A stretch of DNA of 64,000 nt from Solirubrobacterales bacterium (lineage in GTDB: Bacteria; Actinomycetota; Thermoleophilia; Solirubrobacterales; 70-9): positions 141,528 to 205,527 of the forward strand of contig JAMLGI010000002.1 of NCBI GenBank assembly GCA_023958085.1. The letters run 5' to 3'. The notes beneath the pieces were generated by a model, which ran no database searches, was not told where the DNA came from, and saw nothing but the letters and a program-made list of their open reading frames with translations. The position numbers were made by a program, and so were the translations under genes. This document shows positions 8,947 to 17,133 of this stretch, one piece after another. How positions within the stretch are numbered: position 1 is the stretch's first letter; every line of letters starts with the position of its first letter.

Positions 8947-9603
8947 TCAGCCCCGGGACTCTGGTTCCGGGGCCCGATTCTGCTTTCGTTGCCAGGGATC
9001 GGCGGCCAGTAGGGGGAACCAGAGCAGCGGTGTCCAGCCACCGAGGAAGAGGCCGATCGGGGCGGTGACCAGGAATACCGCGGCCGTGTAGTAGCAGGAC
9101 TTCAGGGTGAGGGCAAGGTTCCGCTCATGGTCCGGTTCCCCGAGTCCTCGCCGGAGGATCGCCCGGACCATCAGGGCCTGCGAGACCGCGATCAGCGCCA
9201 GGTTCACGATGTAGAAGGTCGCGGTCAACCGGATATCGTTGCCGTACTCCCCGATCAGTTGGCTGGAGAAGGGCAGCAGCACGATCCAGGCCAGGTAGAG
9301 CAGGGTCAGCCACATCAGGCCGCGGTCGTACTCCCGCACCATTCGCATCAGCCGGTGATGCCCGATCCAGTAGATCCCGATCACCGCGAAGCTGATCCCG
9401 AAGGCGAACAGGTCGGGCAGCAGGTCACCGAGGGCGTCTACAAAGTCGCCGTTGCTGGTCAGGTCATTCGGAACCTCGATCTGCAGCACCAGCAGTGTGA
9501 TCGCGATTGCGAACACGCCGTCGGTGAAGGCGAGGATCCGGGAGAGATCCTTGCCCCGCTCGAGGTCCGGCAGGTCTCTGCTTTGTTCACTAGCGTCCTG
9601 CAT
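8947..9603 (-). CDS. TMEM175-family (DUF1211) ion channel
   Basis: Six hydrophobic helices and the motif R.LAFTDGVFAIAITLLVL near the N-terminus match the TMEM175/DUF1211 family, whose helix-1 F-S/T-D motif lines the pore. Prokaryotic members are potassium-permeable channels that assemble as tetramers of single-repeat subunits. The length of 218 residues is typical for the bacterial single-repeat form. It lies immediately upstream of the lipoprotein gene on the same strand (22 bp gap), so co-transcription is possible. Confidence 0.85.
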   Translation of the reverse strand: MQDASEQSRDLPDLERGKDLSRILAFTDGVFAIAITLLVLQIEVPNDLTSNGDFVDALGDLLPDLFAFGISFAVIGIYWIGHHRLMRMVREYDRGLMWLTLLYLAWIVLLPFSSQLIGEYGNDIRLTATFYIVNLALIAVSQALMVRAILRRGLGEPDHERNLALTLKSCYYTAAVFLVTAPIGLFLGGWTPLLWFPLLAADPWQRKQNRAPEPESRG

Positions 9604-9672
9604 CCGTCGGTCATCCTAGACAACTCTCGAACCGCGACAGCACAGCGGGCACCACCCTTCCCGCCGGTTCGA

Positions 9673-10167
9673 TCAGTCCCCGCGGGCAGCGGCTTCCAGC
9701 GTCGCGATGTCGAGCTTGATCATTTTCAGCATCGCGTCGGTGGCCCTTTTGGACCGTTCCGGGTCGGGATCGGCCATCAGTTCCTCCATCACCGCCGGGA
9801 CGATCTGCCAGCGGACCCCGTAGCGGTCCGTCAGCCAGCCGCAGGCCTGAGGCGCGCCCCCGCCCTCAAGCAGCCCGTCCCAGTAGCGATCGATCTCATC
9901 CTGGCCCTCGCAACTGACGTAGAACGAGATCGCGTCGTTGAACTCGTGGTGCGCTCCAGCCTGCATCGCCTGGAAGCGCTGGCCGCGAAGAGTGAAGTCA
10001 ACCACCTTCACCGACCCGGAAGGCCCGCTCGGCGATTCGCTTTGCATCGTCGTAGTCCGGTCGATGCTCGAGTCCGGAAAGACCGACACGTAGAACCGCG
10101 CCGCTTCCTCCACATCCTTCTCGAACCAGAGGAAGGGAAAGATCCTGATGTCGGTATTGATCGTCAT
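9673..10167 (-). CDS. VOC family protein, PhnB-like
   Basis: I selected the ATG at 10167 (MTINTDIRIFPFLWF) because residues before it read through non-coding DNA. The 164-residue product has the PhnB / '3-demethylubiquinone-9 3-methyltransferase' glyoxalase fold: IFPFLWFEKDVEEAARFYVSVFPDS, then VDFTLRGQRFQAMQAG, EFNDAISFYVSCE and CGWLTDRYGVRWQIVP. Members are small metal-dependent or metal-free dimers of uncertain chemistry. It is the last chromosomal gene before the left end of the island. Confidence 0.9.
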   Translation of the reverse strand: MTINTDIRIFPFLWFEKDVEEAARFYVSVFPDSSIDRTTTMQSESPSGPSGSVKVVDFTLRGQRFQAMQAGAHHEFNDAISFYVSCEGQDEIDRYWDGLLEGGGAPQACGWLTDRYGVRWQIVPAVMEELMADPDPERSKRATDAMLKMIKLDIATLEAAARGD

Positions 10168-10256
10168 GGCCGGGGTCTCCTCGATGTCGGTTACCCGAAC
10201 TACCTGCACCGAAACCGATCCCTCCAACCAGAATCCATCACCCCAAAACGGATCTT

Positions 10257-10302
10257 GAGGGGTGAGCGACGGGATTCGAACCCGCGACCGCCTGGACCAC
10301 AA
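10257..10302 (-). repeat. left attachment-site repeat: displaced 3' half of tRNA-His
   Basis: These 46 bases match 44 of 46 bases at 32680-32725, which form the 3' half of tRNA-His from the anticodon loop through the acceptor stem. The only differences are two adjacent T-loop positions (TTCGAAT here, TTCGATC in the intact gene). No 5' half follows on the inner side, so this is not a functional tRNA. The arrangement is what site-specific integration into a tRNA 3' end leaves behind. Confidence 0.9.
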
Positions 10303-10541
10303 TCGAAGCAGCTGACGCGATCCACTCCGCAAAAGTGAGCTATTTGCAGGGCTTTTCTTGTGGGGCGAACATGGGCCGTGGGGCGGATATGCGCGGATAG
10401 GCGGCCAATATGCGGGCATGTCAGGCACTTCGCCGGTCGAGTGCCTGAAGGTTGGGGGCTGAGCCCGGCTGGTTCAAGTCAAGGAACCGAGAGAGCCGGA
10501 CCTAAGTATGAAGTGCCGACAATCCGCAATCCAAGCGAACT
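10303..10541. other. gene-poor left inner end of the island
   Basis: No convincing open frame or integrase fragment was seen here. The stretch holds the inverted repeat at 10421-10448 and otherwise unremarkable, lower-GC sequence, ending at the 3' end of the DUF6602 gene. Confidence 0.5.
10421..10448. repeat. 9-bp inverted repeat shared with right island end
   Basis: Arms TCAGGCACT and AGTGCCTGA are separated by ten bases. The same two arms occur at 32589-32607 with a one-base gap, close to the other attachment repeat. Recombinase or excisionase binding sites are one explanation; a factor-dependent terminator is another. Confidence 0.55.
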
Positions 10542-11333
10542 TCACTGATGCGATTCTTCTCGGTCAGGATCGACGTTACCCTCCAGCTTCTGACTGTACT
10601 CACGCAGATCTATCGCGGGGACAGAGCCCGACTCTTGGAGCCTAGTGAAGAGTCGGCTCAGGAAGAAAATGAGACCGCTGGCCGCATCGCTTTGATGGAT
10701 CTTTAGTTGGTCAATCATCAGTTGGTCGTCATCGCCGCGCGGATACGTCACTTCGAACGCACCGTGTTGGAGGCCGCATCCAAAATCTAACTCCCCGTTG
10801 CTATCGGCCTCGCCCAAGGCATTTTCCAGCGCCTGCCCGAAGGGAGGATTCCATGAGCTTCCCACCGTGAGGATCCCAGCGAGAATCCGAAGTGGCTCAC
10901 GGGGCGTGCCTATTTTGCCTCGGGCGTCCACGATGGGCAGGTTCGTCCGATGGAGCGCCCGGACAGATCGCGCCCGCTCGATTGCGTAGGCGACATATTC
11001 GGCGCTTAGTTCCGGCTTCACTTCGAAGATCGCGTAAACGCTCTCCGCCGGGATCAAGCACCGATCTGCTGCCTCGAATAGCTCTGGATGGAAGTAGTTA
11101 TCGTGAATGACCAGATCGACCTCCAGGCTTTCTCCGCCGGCAGCATCGATCACAAACGCCCCTCGCGATACTTGGTAGCGCCCTGGCAAGAATCGCTCAA
11201 GCGCCCGCTCCCAACCTTTCTCGTTGACATCACCGCGGGCTACCGGGTGACCCAGCCCATCGCGCAGGCCAAGCTCTGCGGCGAGAAGTGCCTGCTTTGA
11301 GGCCATCAATTGTTGGATATCGATCGGCGTCAT
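10542..11333 (-). CDS. DUF6602 protein, PD-(D/E)XK nuclease-like
   Basis: The 263-residue protein has the order of motifs expected of a PD-(D/E)XK fold: an early Glu in NEKGWERALERFLPGRY, VSRGAFVIDAAG, then SLEVDLVIHDNYFHPEL (the Asp), then ESVYAIFEVKPELS (the Glu-x-Lys). This pattern corresponds to the DUF6602 family as I know it. Nuclease activity is an inference from the motifs. The gene follows the JAB peptidase gene with a 9-bp gap on the same strand, so they are likely one operon. GC content appears lower than in the flanking chromosome, in keeping with transfer. A role in defence is possible but unsupported by a known complete system. Confidence 0.8.
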   Translation of the reverse strand: MTPIDIQQLMASKQALLAAELGLRDGLGHPVARGDVNEKGWERALERFLPGRYQVSRGAFVIDAAGGESLEVDLVIHDNYFHPELFEAADRCLIPAESVYAIFEVKPELSAEYVAYAIERARSVRALHRTNLPIVDARGKIGTPREPLRILAGILTVGSSWNPPFGQALENALGEADSNGELDFGCGLQHGAFEVTYPRGDDDQLMIDQLKIHQSDAASGLIFFLSRLFTRLQESGSVPAIDLREYSQKLEGNVDPDREESHQ

Positions 11334-11342
11334 ATGGGGACG

Positions 11343-11828
11343 CTACCTGGGAGGTCGGCTGCCGTCATGGTCCACGTCTTTTGTTTGGTTGGTCGCAAAC
11401 ACCCAGGGCACCAACGAGGGGCTGTTCCAGTCGTCACCTGGGCCGGCGATAACGATGATGGCCACGAGGACATCGAACTGAAGCTCCTCGGCGGCGAGCA
11501 ATTCTGAATAGGTGGCTAGATCGGTGGGACTTGGACGCGGATCACCGTGAGGATGGGTATGCCACTCCCCTACCCATACGCTCTGTGAGCTACTCCATCC
11601 GTGGGCGGCCAAGCGGCGCGCATGTTCAAGGTCACGAAGGAAGAAGTCCGGACGACGTTCGGCCGTTGGTCCAGGATCACCGGCGAAATCGACGTGGACG
11701 ACGCGGTCGTCTGGCCTAGGTCCTCGACCCAATAAGATGCCTCCGGTTTCCCGGCCATCAATGGACTCACGCGCCAAACTCTTAATCTGAGTTTGGGCCT
11801 CGTCCTCGATCTCGACGTCGATTGTCAT
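11343..11828 (-). CDS. JAB/MPN-domain metallopeptidase
   Basis: The ATG at 11828 (MTIDVEIEDEA) is chosen because the extra upstream residues lie in spacer next to the IS remnant. The protein of about 161 residues shows the JAMM zinc site: Glu in ETGGILLGR, then WVGEWHTHPHGDPRPSPTDLATY with HxH and the distal Asp. JAB proteins of this small type remove ubiquitin-like or other C-terminal conjugates and occur as Cap3 in type II CBASS and in related E1/E2/JAB operons. No E1, E2, ubiquitin-like protein or nucleotidyltransferase is present here; the only partner is the DUF6602 gene. The pair may be a remnant or a distinct two-gene module. Confidence 0.85.
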   Translation of the reverse strand: MTIDVEIEDEAQTQIKSLARESIDGRETGGILLGRGPRPDDRVVHVDFAGDPGPTAERRPDFFLRDLEHARRLAAHGWSSSQSVWVGEWHTHPHGDPRPSPTDLATYSELLAAEELQFDVLVAIIVIAGPGDDWNSPSLVPWVFATNQTKDVDHDGSRPPR

Positions 11829-11880
11829 TACGAGCAGCTGGGGCACCCTGGCCGAGAAGCAGGCAGGGTGTGCCACCTGA

Positions 11881-12150
11881 CTTGGTCAGGCCCGTGTTTC
11901 CGGTCTGGTACGCAAGAAACGCGGCAAGACCACCGTCTCGGTACCGGGCGTTCGGGTTGCCGATGATCTGGTGCTCAGGAACTTCACCGCAAGCGGCCCG
12001 GATCAGATCTGGGCAACCGACATCACCTATCTCAGAACCTGGGAGGGCTGGATCTACCTCGTTGCCGTTCAGGATCTTTTCTCCCGCAAGATCGTCGGTT
12101 GGGCGATGGCTGACCACATGAGAACGGAGCTCGTAACCGACGCGGTCCGG
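11881..12150 (+). pseudogene. IS3-family transposase (OrfB) fragment
   Basis: In one frame the sequence reads RVSGLVRKKRGK, GVRVADDLV, then the integrase-core start IWATDITYLRTWEGW, LFSRKIVGWAMADHM and RTELVTDAV. This is the central part of an IS3-family OrfB with the first catalytic Asp (TDITYL). There is no N-terminus (a stop sits at 11878), and the second Asp and the Glu are missing because homology ends abruptly at about 12150, where arsJ begins. It is a dead remnant. Confidence 0.85.
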
Positions 12151-12188
12151 CCTATTGGGCCGACACGATCGCCGACGGGGCCAGCCGG

Positions 12189-13382
12189 ATGCTGGTGCTC
12201 TTCTACTTCTACCAGCTGGGCTACACCCCATTCGAAGTCGCGTCTCTGTTTCTGTTCTACGAGATCTTCGGAATCGTCACCAATCTGGTCGGCGGCTGGG
12301 TCGCTGCCCGGCTGGGACTGAAGACCACTCTTTTCTCTGGACTCTCGATCCAGATCGTGGCACTGGCGATGCTGGGCATGGCCCCGGAGACCTGGCTGGT
12401 GGTGCCATACGTGATGGTTTCCCAAGCTCTCTCGGGGATTGCCAAGGATCTGACCAAGATGAGCTCCAAGAGCGCGGTCAAACTGGTCGTGCCCGAGGAC
12501 TCGGAGTCCTCGCTCTTCAAATGGGTGGCGATCCTCACCGGCTCGAAGAACGCGTTGAAAGGCGTCGGCTTCTTCATCGGAGGGCTCCTGCTCACCCTGG
12601 TCGGCTTCCAGACCGGGATGCTCATCCTGGTCGCGATGATCGCGGCCACGCTGATCACGACCGCGCTACTGATGCACGGCGGACTCGGCGAGACCGACGG
12701 CGCCGCGAAGTTCCGGCACATGTTCTCCAACAACCGCTCGATCAATGTGCTGGCCGCGGCGAGAGTCTTCCTGTTCGCCTCGCGGGACGTCTGGTTCGTG
12801 GTCGGACTGCCGGTCTACCTCCGGACGGTGCTGGATTGGAGCTTCTGGGAGGTCGGCACCTTCCTCGCGATCTGGGTGATCGGCTACGGCATCGTCCAGG
12901 CATCCGCTCCGACCTTCATGAACCGTCGAGCCAAGGAGAAGGGTCAGTTGCCCGACGGCAGGACGGCGACCTGGCTTGCTTTCGTGCTCGCCGCATTTCC
13001 GGCGGCGATCGCCCTCGCCCTCACCGCCAACGTCGATCCTGCCACCGTCCTGATCATCGGCCTGATTGCCTTCGGAGTCATATTTGCGATGAACTCGGCG
13101 GTCCACTCCTACCTGGTGCTCTCCTACGCCGACAACGACAAGGTCGCGATGAATGTCGGCTTCTATTACATGGCAAACGCGGGCGGCCGACTGATGGGAA
13201 CGGTGCTTTCCGGCGCGCTCTACCAGTGGTACGGGCTCACCGGCTGCCTCTGGGCATCGGTGATCTTCGTCCTCGTGGCCGCCGCGCTCTCCCTCCTGCT
13301 GCCCCGCGGACGACGGTCGCATCCACGGCAGCTCCGGATGCTCAGGAGGCCGATTTCTTCAGTGCCTCCACAGCAGCTCTGA
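12189..13382 (+). CDS. arsJ: ArsJ-like organoarsenical efflux MFS protein, 5'-truncated
   Basis: The sequence matches ArsJ along its length: FYQLGYTPFEVASLFLFYEIFGIVTNLVGGW, then ALSGIAKDLTKMSSKSAVKLVVP, KWVAILTGSKNALKGVGFF, INVLAAARVFLFASRDVWFVVGLPVYL and DVxxxFYYMANAGGR-type C-terminal helices. ArsJ exports 1-arseno-3-phosphoglycerate made by a partner GAPDH, which is absent here. In-frame homology begins at about 12150 (AYWADTIADGASR), before the first usable start at 12189, and is fused to the IS3 fragment; roughly 30 N-terminal residues, including part of helix 1, are missing. It may be non-functional. The 3' end overlaps the convergent lipoprotein gene by 41 bp. Confidence 0.8.
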   Translation: MLVLFYFYQLGYTPFEVASLFLFYEIFGIVTNLVGGWVAARLGLKTTLFSGLSIQIVALAMLGMAPETWLVVPYVMVSQALSGIAKDLTKMSSKSAVKLVVPEDSESSLFKWVAILTGSKNALKGVGFFIGGLLLTLVGFQTGMLILVAMIAATLITTALLMHGGLGETDGAAKFRHMFSNNRSINVLAAARVFLFASRDVWFVVGLPVYLRTVLDWSFWEVGTFLAIWVIGYGIVQASAPTFMNRRAKEKGQLPDGRTATWLAFVLAAFPAAIALALTANVDPATVLIIGLIAFGVIFAMNSAVHSYLVLSYADNDKVAMNVGFYYMANAGGRLMGTVLSGALYQWYGLTGCLWASVIFVLVAAALSLLLPRGRRSHPRQLRMLRRPISSVPPQQL

Positions 13383-14331
13383 GTTCTGCAACCCCGTAGG
13401 CACCTTCGATTCGTTGCTTGATCCGGCCGTCTTTGCCGATGAGAAATATCCAGGGTTCGGTCTGCAACCCGAAAGCCTTCAGTTGGGGCCGAACTCCCTT
13501 GTTCGGGTCGTTCTCGTTGTAGATCTCCTGGTGGATGAAGGCGACGTCGTCGCCGACCTCGGCCTTGACCTGTTCCGTGACGTCAACCACGGGGCCACAG
13601 ACCCTGGTCTCGCAGAGGGCTGGTGTCGCGAAATTCAGCACGACCGGCTGCTTGCCGAGCACGTCCTGCAGGTCGACGTCGTGCATGCTCGACGGCGGCT
13701 GGCGGGTGTCGATCTTGGAGAGGTCGCCTCCCACACTCTTTGCTGTCGGTGTGCTGACCTTTGATGCCATGTCCCCCACCTGGGCGACACTCTTGAACTT
13801 GCCGACCGTCGGGCTGGGTATGCGGGTCACCTCGGGCCCATCCTCGCCGTCGATCACGGCCATCCCCAACCACGGTCCGGGCCGGTCGAACTTGACCCCG
13901 TCGACCACATAAACGGTCGTCGCCGCACCAGGACCCTCGCTACCCATAGCGGCGTAGGCGGGCTTCGTTTCGAGCGAGTCGACCCTTGCCGGTAGCGGTC
14001 CCTCGACCGGTGATTTCGCGTCCTTCGCGAAATAGAGGGCGATGTCAGCGTCATCGACCTGGGTGCCGTCGAGTTCGAACACGCCAAAGGGAACACGGTT
14101 CTTGCCGACTTCGAAGACCGATGCCGCCGGAGATACGACGACGTCTGCTTCCGGCAGAGAACTGAATATCTCCTCGATCGTCTCGCCTTTCGCGGACGGG
14201 AAGCCCGCGGCCGACGGTGCCTCGCGCGCCGTCTCGTCACCGTCGTTGGAGTCACCACAAGCGACAAGCCCGCCGGCAAGCAATGCCACAGCTACCAGGT
14301 GGACGAACGCCATCCGTCTTCTTGAAGTCAA
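13342..14331 (-). CDS. thioredoxin-like lipoprotein (copy 1)
   Basis: The N-terminus is a signal peptide with lipobox LVAC, so the protein should be anchored outside the membrane. Residues 40-190 are a beta-rich domain with VFEVGKNRVPFGVF; residues about 190-325 form a thioredoxin-like domain with KQPVVLNFATPALCETRVCGPVVDV, FIHQEIYN and EPWIFLIGKDG. The cysteine pair is CX4C, unlike the CXXC of thioredoxins or CX3C of SCO proteins, so reductase, copper-chaperone or structural roles are all possible. A clear paralogue lies at 22707-23690. It is the last gene of the dsbA-VKOR operon. Confidence 0.8.
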   Translation of the reverse strand: MTSRRRMAFVHLVAVALLAGGLVACGDSNDGDETAREAPSAAGFPSAKGETIEEIFSSLPEADVVVSPAASVFEVGKNRVPFGVFELDGTQVDDADIALYFAKDAKSPVEGPLPARVDSLETKPAYAAMGSEGPGAATTVYVVDGVKFDRPGPWLGMAVIDGEDGPEVTRIPSPTVGKFKSVAQVGDMASKVSTPTAKSVGGDLSKIDTRQPPSSMHDVDLQDVLGKQPVVLNFATPALCETRVCGPVVDVTEQVKAEVGDDVAFIHQEIYNENDPNKGVRPQLKAFGLQTEPWIFLIGKDGRIKQRIEGAYGVAELRAAVEALKKSAS

Positions 14332-14344
14332 CTTTGCTTTCCCT

Positions 14345-15727
14345 TCATTGATTTGCCACCGACAGCAGATAGAGACCGAGGCTCGTGAACGCGATCATCA
14401 CCGCCAGCATCCAGTACTGCGACCTCGCCGCCATGCGGTAATCCGTCCAGACGAACACGGCGCGATCGTGCGCCAGCACGAGTCCGAGTACATGCCCGGT
14501 GACCAGAGCGCCCAGTTGGACGTACCAGACGGCATTGGCGCTGAGCACGGTGTAGTCGATGCCTGAGTTGGCTGTGCCGAACAGGTTGGCACCATCACCA
14601 AGCGGGTCCGACAAAAGGAACGTGAACTGGGCCTGTTCCTGGAACACGAACAGGCTGAAGTAGTGCGCGATGAGATAGGCGAGCGCGATCGGGATCAGGG
14701 TGTGGGCGAATCGTCCGCGCAACGTCGAGAATGAAGGTGCGCCGGGAACTCGACGCATCCCCCTGACCCCGGCGAGGTAGATCGCGGCCACGAAACCGAT
14801 TGACAGAAGAAGGAACACGGTGTCTCCCCCGCGGACGGCTTCGGTGATCCCGAACCCCAGATCGCTGAATCTGTCCTGCAGCCATTCGATCGGGCTCTTC
14901 ATCGCTCCCTCCTGAGCGCCGTCGAACGTAGTGACTCCGATCGCAGACACGACCACGGCCAGCGAACCTGGGATCTTGGCCCAACTGCTCGCCCCCGAGA
15001 ACACGGCCCGCCGACCGAGCCTTCGATCCCGCACCTCGAAGATCGACAGCTCGGAGAACATGTTGAAGTAGACCGAGAAGAACTCTCCCCTCGAGTTCCA
15101 TCTCTCGACCCCGAAGATCCCCATCATCACGAACGTGTAGATCGAATAGAGGACCGTTGCCTGGGCGACCACCTCGGGTGAGAGTGTCACCGATGCGCCG
15201 GTCGATCCGTAGATGATCTCCAACCAGACAAACGCCACGAGGCCTACCGCAGCGGGCCAGCGTCCCAGCCTTTCGGGATAGGCGAGATGCGGCGCCGGTC
15301 GACGCAGGCAAAGAGTCAACAAACCACCGGCCAGCCTGCCCACGAACCGCCAAGGCGAGAACGCCCGAAACACATCTCCGAGCAGCACGCTGAGGACCGG
15401 GAACCCCAGCCAAACGGTCACGAAGACGAAGGTCAGCGCGAAGTTCCGATCCGGCGCCTCGGTTCCGTTCAGCCCGGAATAGACGATCGTGCCGAGCAGG
15501 ATCACACCGATAGCCCCGCAGAGGACCACGAACGGCCAGGAGAGGACGATTCGGGAGAACCGGGGGGCGATTGCTCGCCAGTGTGGTTCCTCGAACTTTG
15601 GCTCCCGCCAGGCGGCGGAGAGCGCGAAGAACGAGACCACGAGGACGATCGCGGCACCCCAGGCGAATAGCCATGCCGGGATCGGCAGGTCGCCTCGGGA
15701 GGCCAGCGCGTGCGCGAAGGGAATCAT
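14345..15727 (-). CDS. polytopic membrane protein ('fenitrothion hydrolase'-type annotation)
   Basis: The 460-residue protein has about ten hydrophobic helices and begins with AHALASRGDLPIPAWLFAWGAA, a signature I have seen in actinobacterial proteins labelled 'fenitrothion hydrolase'. That label derives from distant homology and does not make this a pesticide hydrolase. Conserved-looking features are SPWRFVGR, the loop ERWNSRGEFFSVYFNMFSEL and a His-rich late segment (YLIAHYFSLF, TGHVLGLVLAHDRA). It sits 2 bp after the cupredoxin gene in the redox operon, which suggests metal or electron handling at the membrane; this is inference. Confidence 0.65.
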   Translation of the reverse strand: MIPFAHALASRGDLPIPAWLFAWGAAIVLVVSFFALSAAWREPKFEEPHWRAIAPRFSRIVLSWPFVVLCGAIGVILLGTIVYSGLNGTEAPDRNFALTFVFVTVWLGFPVLSVLLGDVFRAFSPWRFVGRLAGGLLTLCLRRPAPHLAYPERLGRWPAAVGLVAFVWLEIIYGSTGASVTLSPEVVAQATVLYSIYTFVMMGIFGVERWNSRGEFFSVYFNMFSELSIFEVRDRRLGRRAVFSGASSWAKIPGSLAVVVSAIGVTTFDGAQEGAMKSPIEWLQDRFSDLGFGITEAVRGGDTVFLLLSIGFVAAIYLAGVRGMRRVPGAPSFSTLRGRFAHTLIPIALAYLIAHYFSLFVFQEQAQFTFLLSDPLGDGANLFGTANSGIDYTVLSANAVWYVQLGALVTGHVLGLVLAHDRAVFVWTDYRMAARSQYWMLAVMIAFTSLGLYLLSVANQ

Positions 15728-15729
15728 CG

Positions 15730-16185
15730 TCAGGGATTGACTTGGAGGTTCGCGATCGGAACCGCCGAGTGCTCGAGCTCTACCTCGAATACTCCGGTGA
15801 TCTCGGCCGGGAACGAGAACTTCGCGGTTCCACCGGCCAAGACTTCCTTGCTCACGTCATAGCCGTGGACGTGGACCTCGTCCTCGACATCGGACTTGAC
15901 GGTGAACCGGATCGTCTCTCCTTGGTCGAAGTTCAGGTCGACGACGCCGTCGCGGGGCTCACCGTTCTTGACGACCACCTGCGCGACTGGTGGCGGTACC
16001 GGTTTCGCGGGCTTTTCGGGCTTCGACCGACTGGCGCCGGTGTCACCGGTTGCCAGTGCGGGGTTCGACGGTTGCGTCGTTTCGTCGTCATTGGAATCGT
16101 CGCCTGGTCGGACGATGAAGAAGAGGGCCAGTACCGCCAGGACGAGTGCCGCGCCCACGATCATTCTTTTGGGTGGAAAGTTCAT
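15730..16185 (-). CDS. membrane-anchored cupredoxin-like protein
   Basis: One N-terminal helix (residues 8-25) anchors the protein, followed by a Pro/Lys linker and a C-terminal beta domain with QGETIRFTVKSDVEDEVHVHGYDVSKEV, KFSFPAEITGVFEVELEHSAVPIANLQV. The order HVHGYD ... VELEHS matches cupredoxin_1/EfeO-type copper domains, with histidines as candidate ligands; the usual Cys ligand is not present, so type 1 copper is doubtful. It lies 2 bp from the following membrane-protein gene and is part of the operon that starts with dsbA. Confidence 0.75.
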   Translation of the reverse strand: MNFPPKRMIVGAALVLAVLALFFIVRPGDDSNDDETTQPSNPALATGDTGASRSKPEKPAKPVPPPVAQVVVKNGEPRDGVVDLNFDQGETIRFTVKSDVEDEVHVHGYDVSKEVLAGGTAKFSFPAEITGVFEVELEHSAVPIANLQVNP

Positions 16186-16243
16186 GTTCTACTCCTCGGT
16201 TCTACTTCGAGGGCCCCGACGCTCGTTGAGGCGTAGGGCCGGA

Positions 16244-16486
16244 TCAGATGTGGATGAGCGACGAGCGCGGAGGTGGCCTGACCGCCAACGCATAGGCGAT
16301 CTCTCGCCCTGTCTGCCGGACGAGATCGAGAAGCTCCGGGACGGCCTGTGCGAGCGGCTTGACCGTGGGCCGATGTCGGGCGCGCCGGCTGCGGACCCGG
16401 ATGATGACCTTCTCACCGGGAAAGAAACCGAGACTCAGGGTGAGAAGCAAGAGAAGGGCTGGGACCAGTACCAGGAAGTGGCTCAA
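16244..16486 (-). CDS. small single-helix membrane protein
   Basis: Eighty residues with one N-terminal hydrophobic helix (VLVPALLLLLTLSLGFF) followed by a basic tail. The TTG start overlaps the VKOR stop by four bases (TTGA), and the position within a tightly packed operon argues that it is translated. No family recognised; a partner of VKOR or of the following cupredoxin is possible. Confidence 0.55.
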   Translation of the reverse strand: MSHFLVLVPALLLLLTLSLGFFPGEKVIIRVRSRRARHRPTVKPLAQAVPELLDLVRQTGREIAYALAVRPPPRSSLIHI

Positions 16487-17133
16487 AACAGGGTTCTCCA
16501 GTAGCTCCAGAATGCTTCCGCGATCAGCACGACGACCGTGAGCATCGAGACCGTCAAGATTACCCCGTGATAGTTGGCGGCGAACCGGATAGCTCCATTA
16601 AATCTGCCCGCTTTGCCGATGTTTCCCGCTGAGAGGTTGTAGATGGTCACGTAGACAAAAAGGGTGAACACGGCAACCCAGACGACCATGCAGTACGGGC
16701 AAAGCGCTTCGATCCGGTAGAGGCTCTGGAAGATTAGCCAGCAGACGAAACCGAACGCGAACGTCACCCCGGCCTGGATCACGAGCCACATCCGGCGAGG
16801 GAACCTGACCCCGATCAGCATCGCAGCCCCCACCATCGAAAGCCCCCCGAAGCCGACGATCCCGAGAAGTGGATTGGGAAATCCGAACGCTTCTGCCTGG
16901 TCGCTTTCCATGATCGAGCCGCAGGAGAGGATTGGATTGATCGAGCAGGTCGGGACGTAGTCCGGATTGCCGATCAGCTTCAGTTTCTCGACGAAGAGAA
17001 TCACCGCGGCGAAGAATGCGATCAATGATGCGATCGTGATGATCCAACCGATCGCGCGCTTTAGGAACGCCGCCGAGTCCGGGACGGGTGATCCGGCCTC
17101 GGATTTAGTTACGGATCTAGCCCCAGCCGTCAC
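16483..17133 (-). CDS. vitamin K epoxide reductase family protein (VKOR)
   Basis: The 216-residue protein has five hydrophobic helices and the VKOR cysteines: a loop pair (TCSINPILSCGS), and the active-site CXXC in the late helix (EALCPYCMVVW). Bacterial VKOR re-oxidises DsbA by passing electrons to quinone, replacing DsbB in actinobacteria. The GTG start overlaps the stop of dsbA, so the two are translationally coupled and are very probably redox partners. Confidence 0.92.
   Translation of the reverse strand: MTAGARSVTKSEAGSPVPDSAAFLKRAIGWIITIASLIAFFAAVILFVEKLKLIGNPDYVPTCSINPILSCGSIMESDQAEAFGFPNPLLGIVGFGGLSMVGAAMLIGVRFPRRMWLVIQAGVTFAFGFVCWLIFQSLYRIEALCPYCMVVWVAVFTLFVYVTIYNLSAGNIGKAGRFNGAIRFAANYHGVILTVSMLTVVVLIAEAFWSYWRTLF

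Noticed and set aside
10257..10302. A second tRNA gene
   Set aside because: Only the 3' half exists; no D arm or 5' acceptor strand can be drawn from the sequence beyond 10302.
10542..11828. A type II CBASS locus
   Set aside because: Only a JAB peptidase and a DUF6602 protein are present; no nucleotidyltransferase, E1/E2 protein or recognised CBASS effector was found.
14345..15727. A true organophosphate (fenitrothion) hydrolase
   Set aside because: The resemblance is to a family label only; the protein is a polytopic membrane protein in a redox operon and no hydrolase motif was identified.
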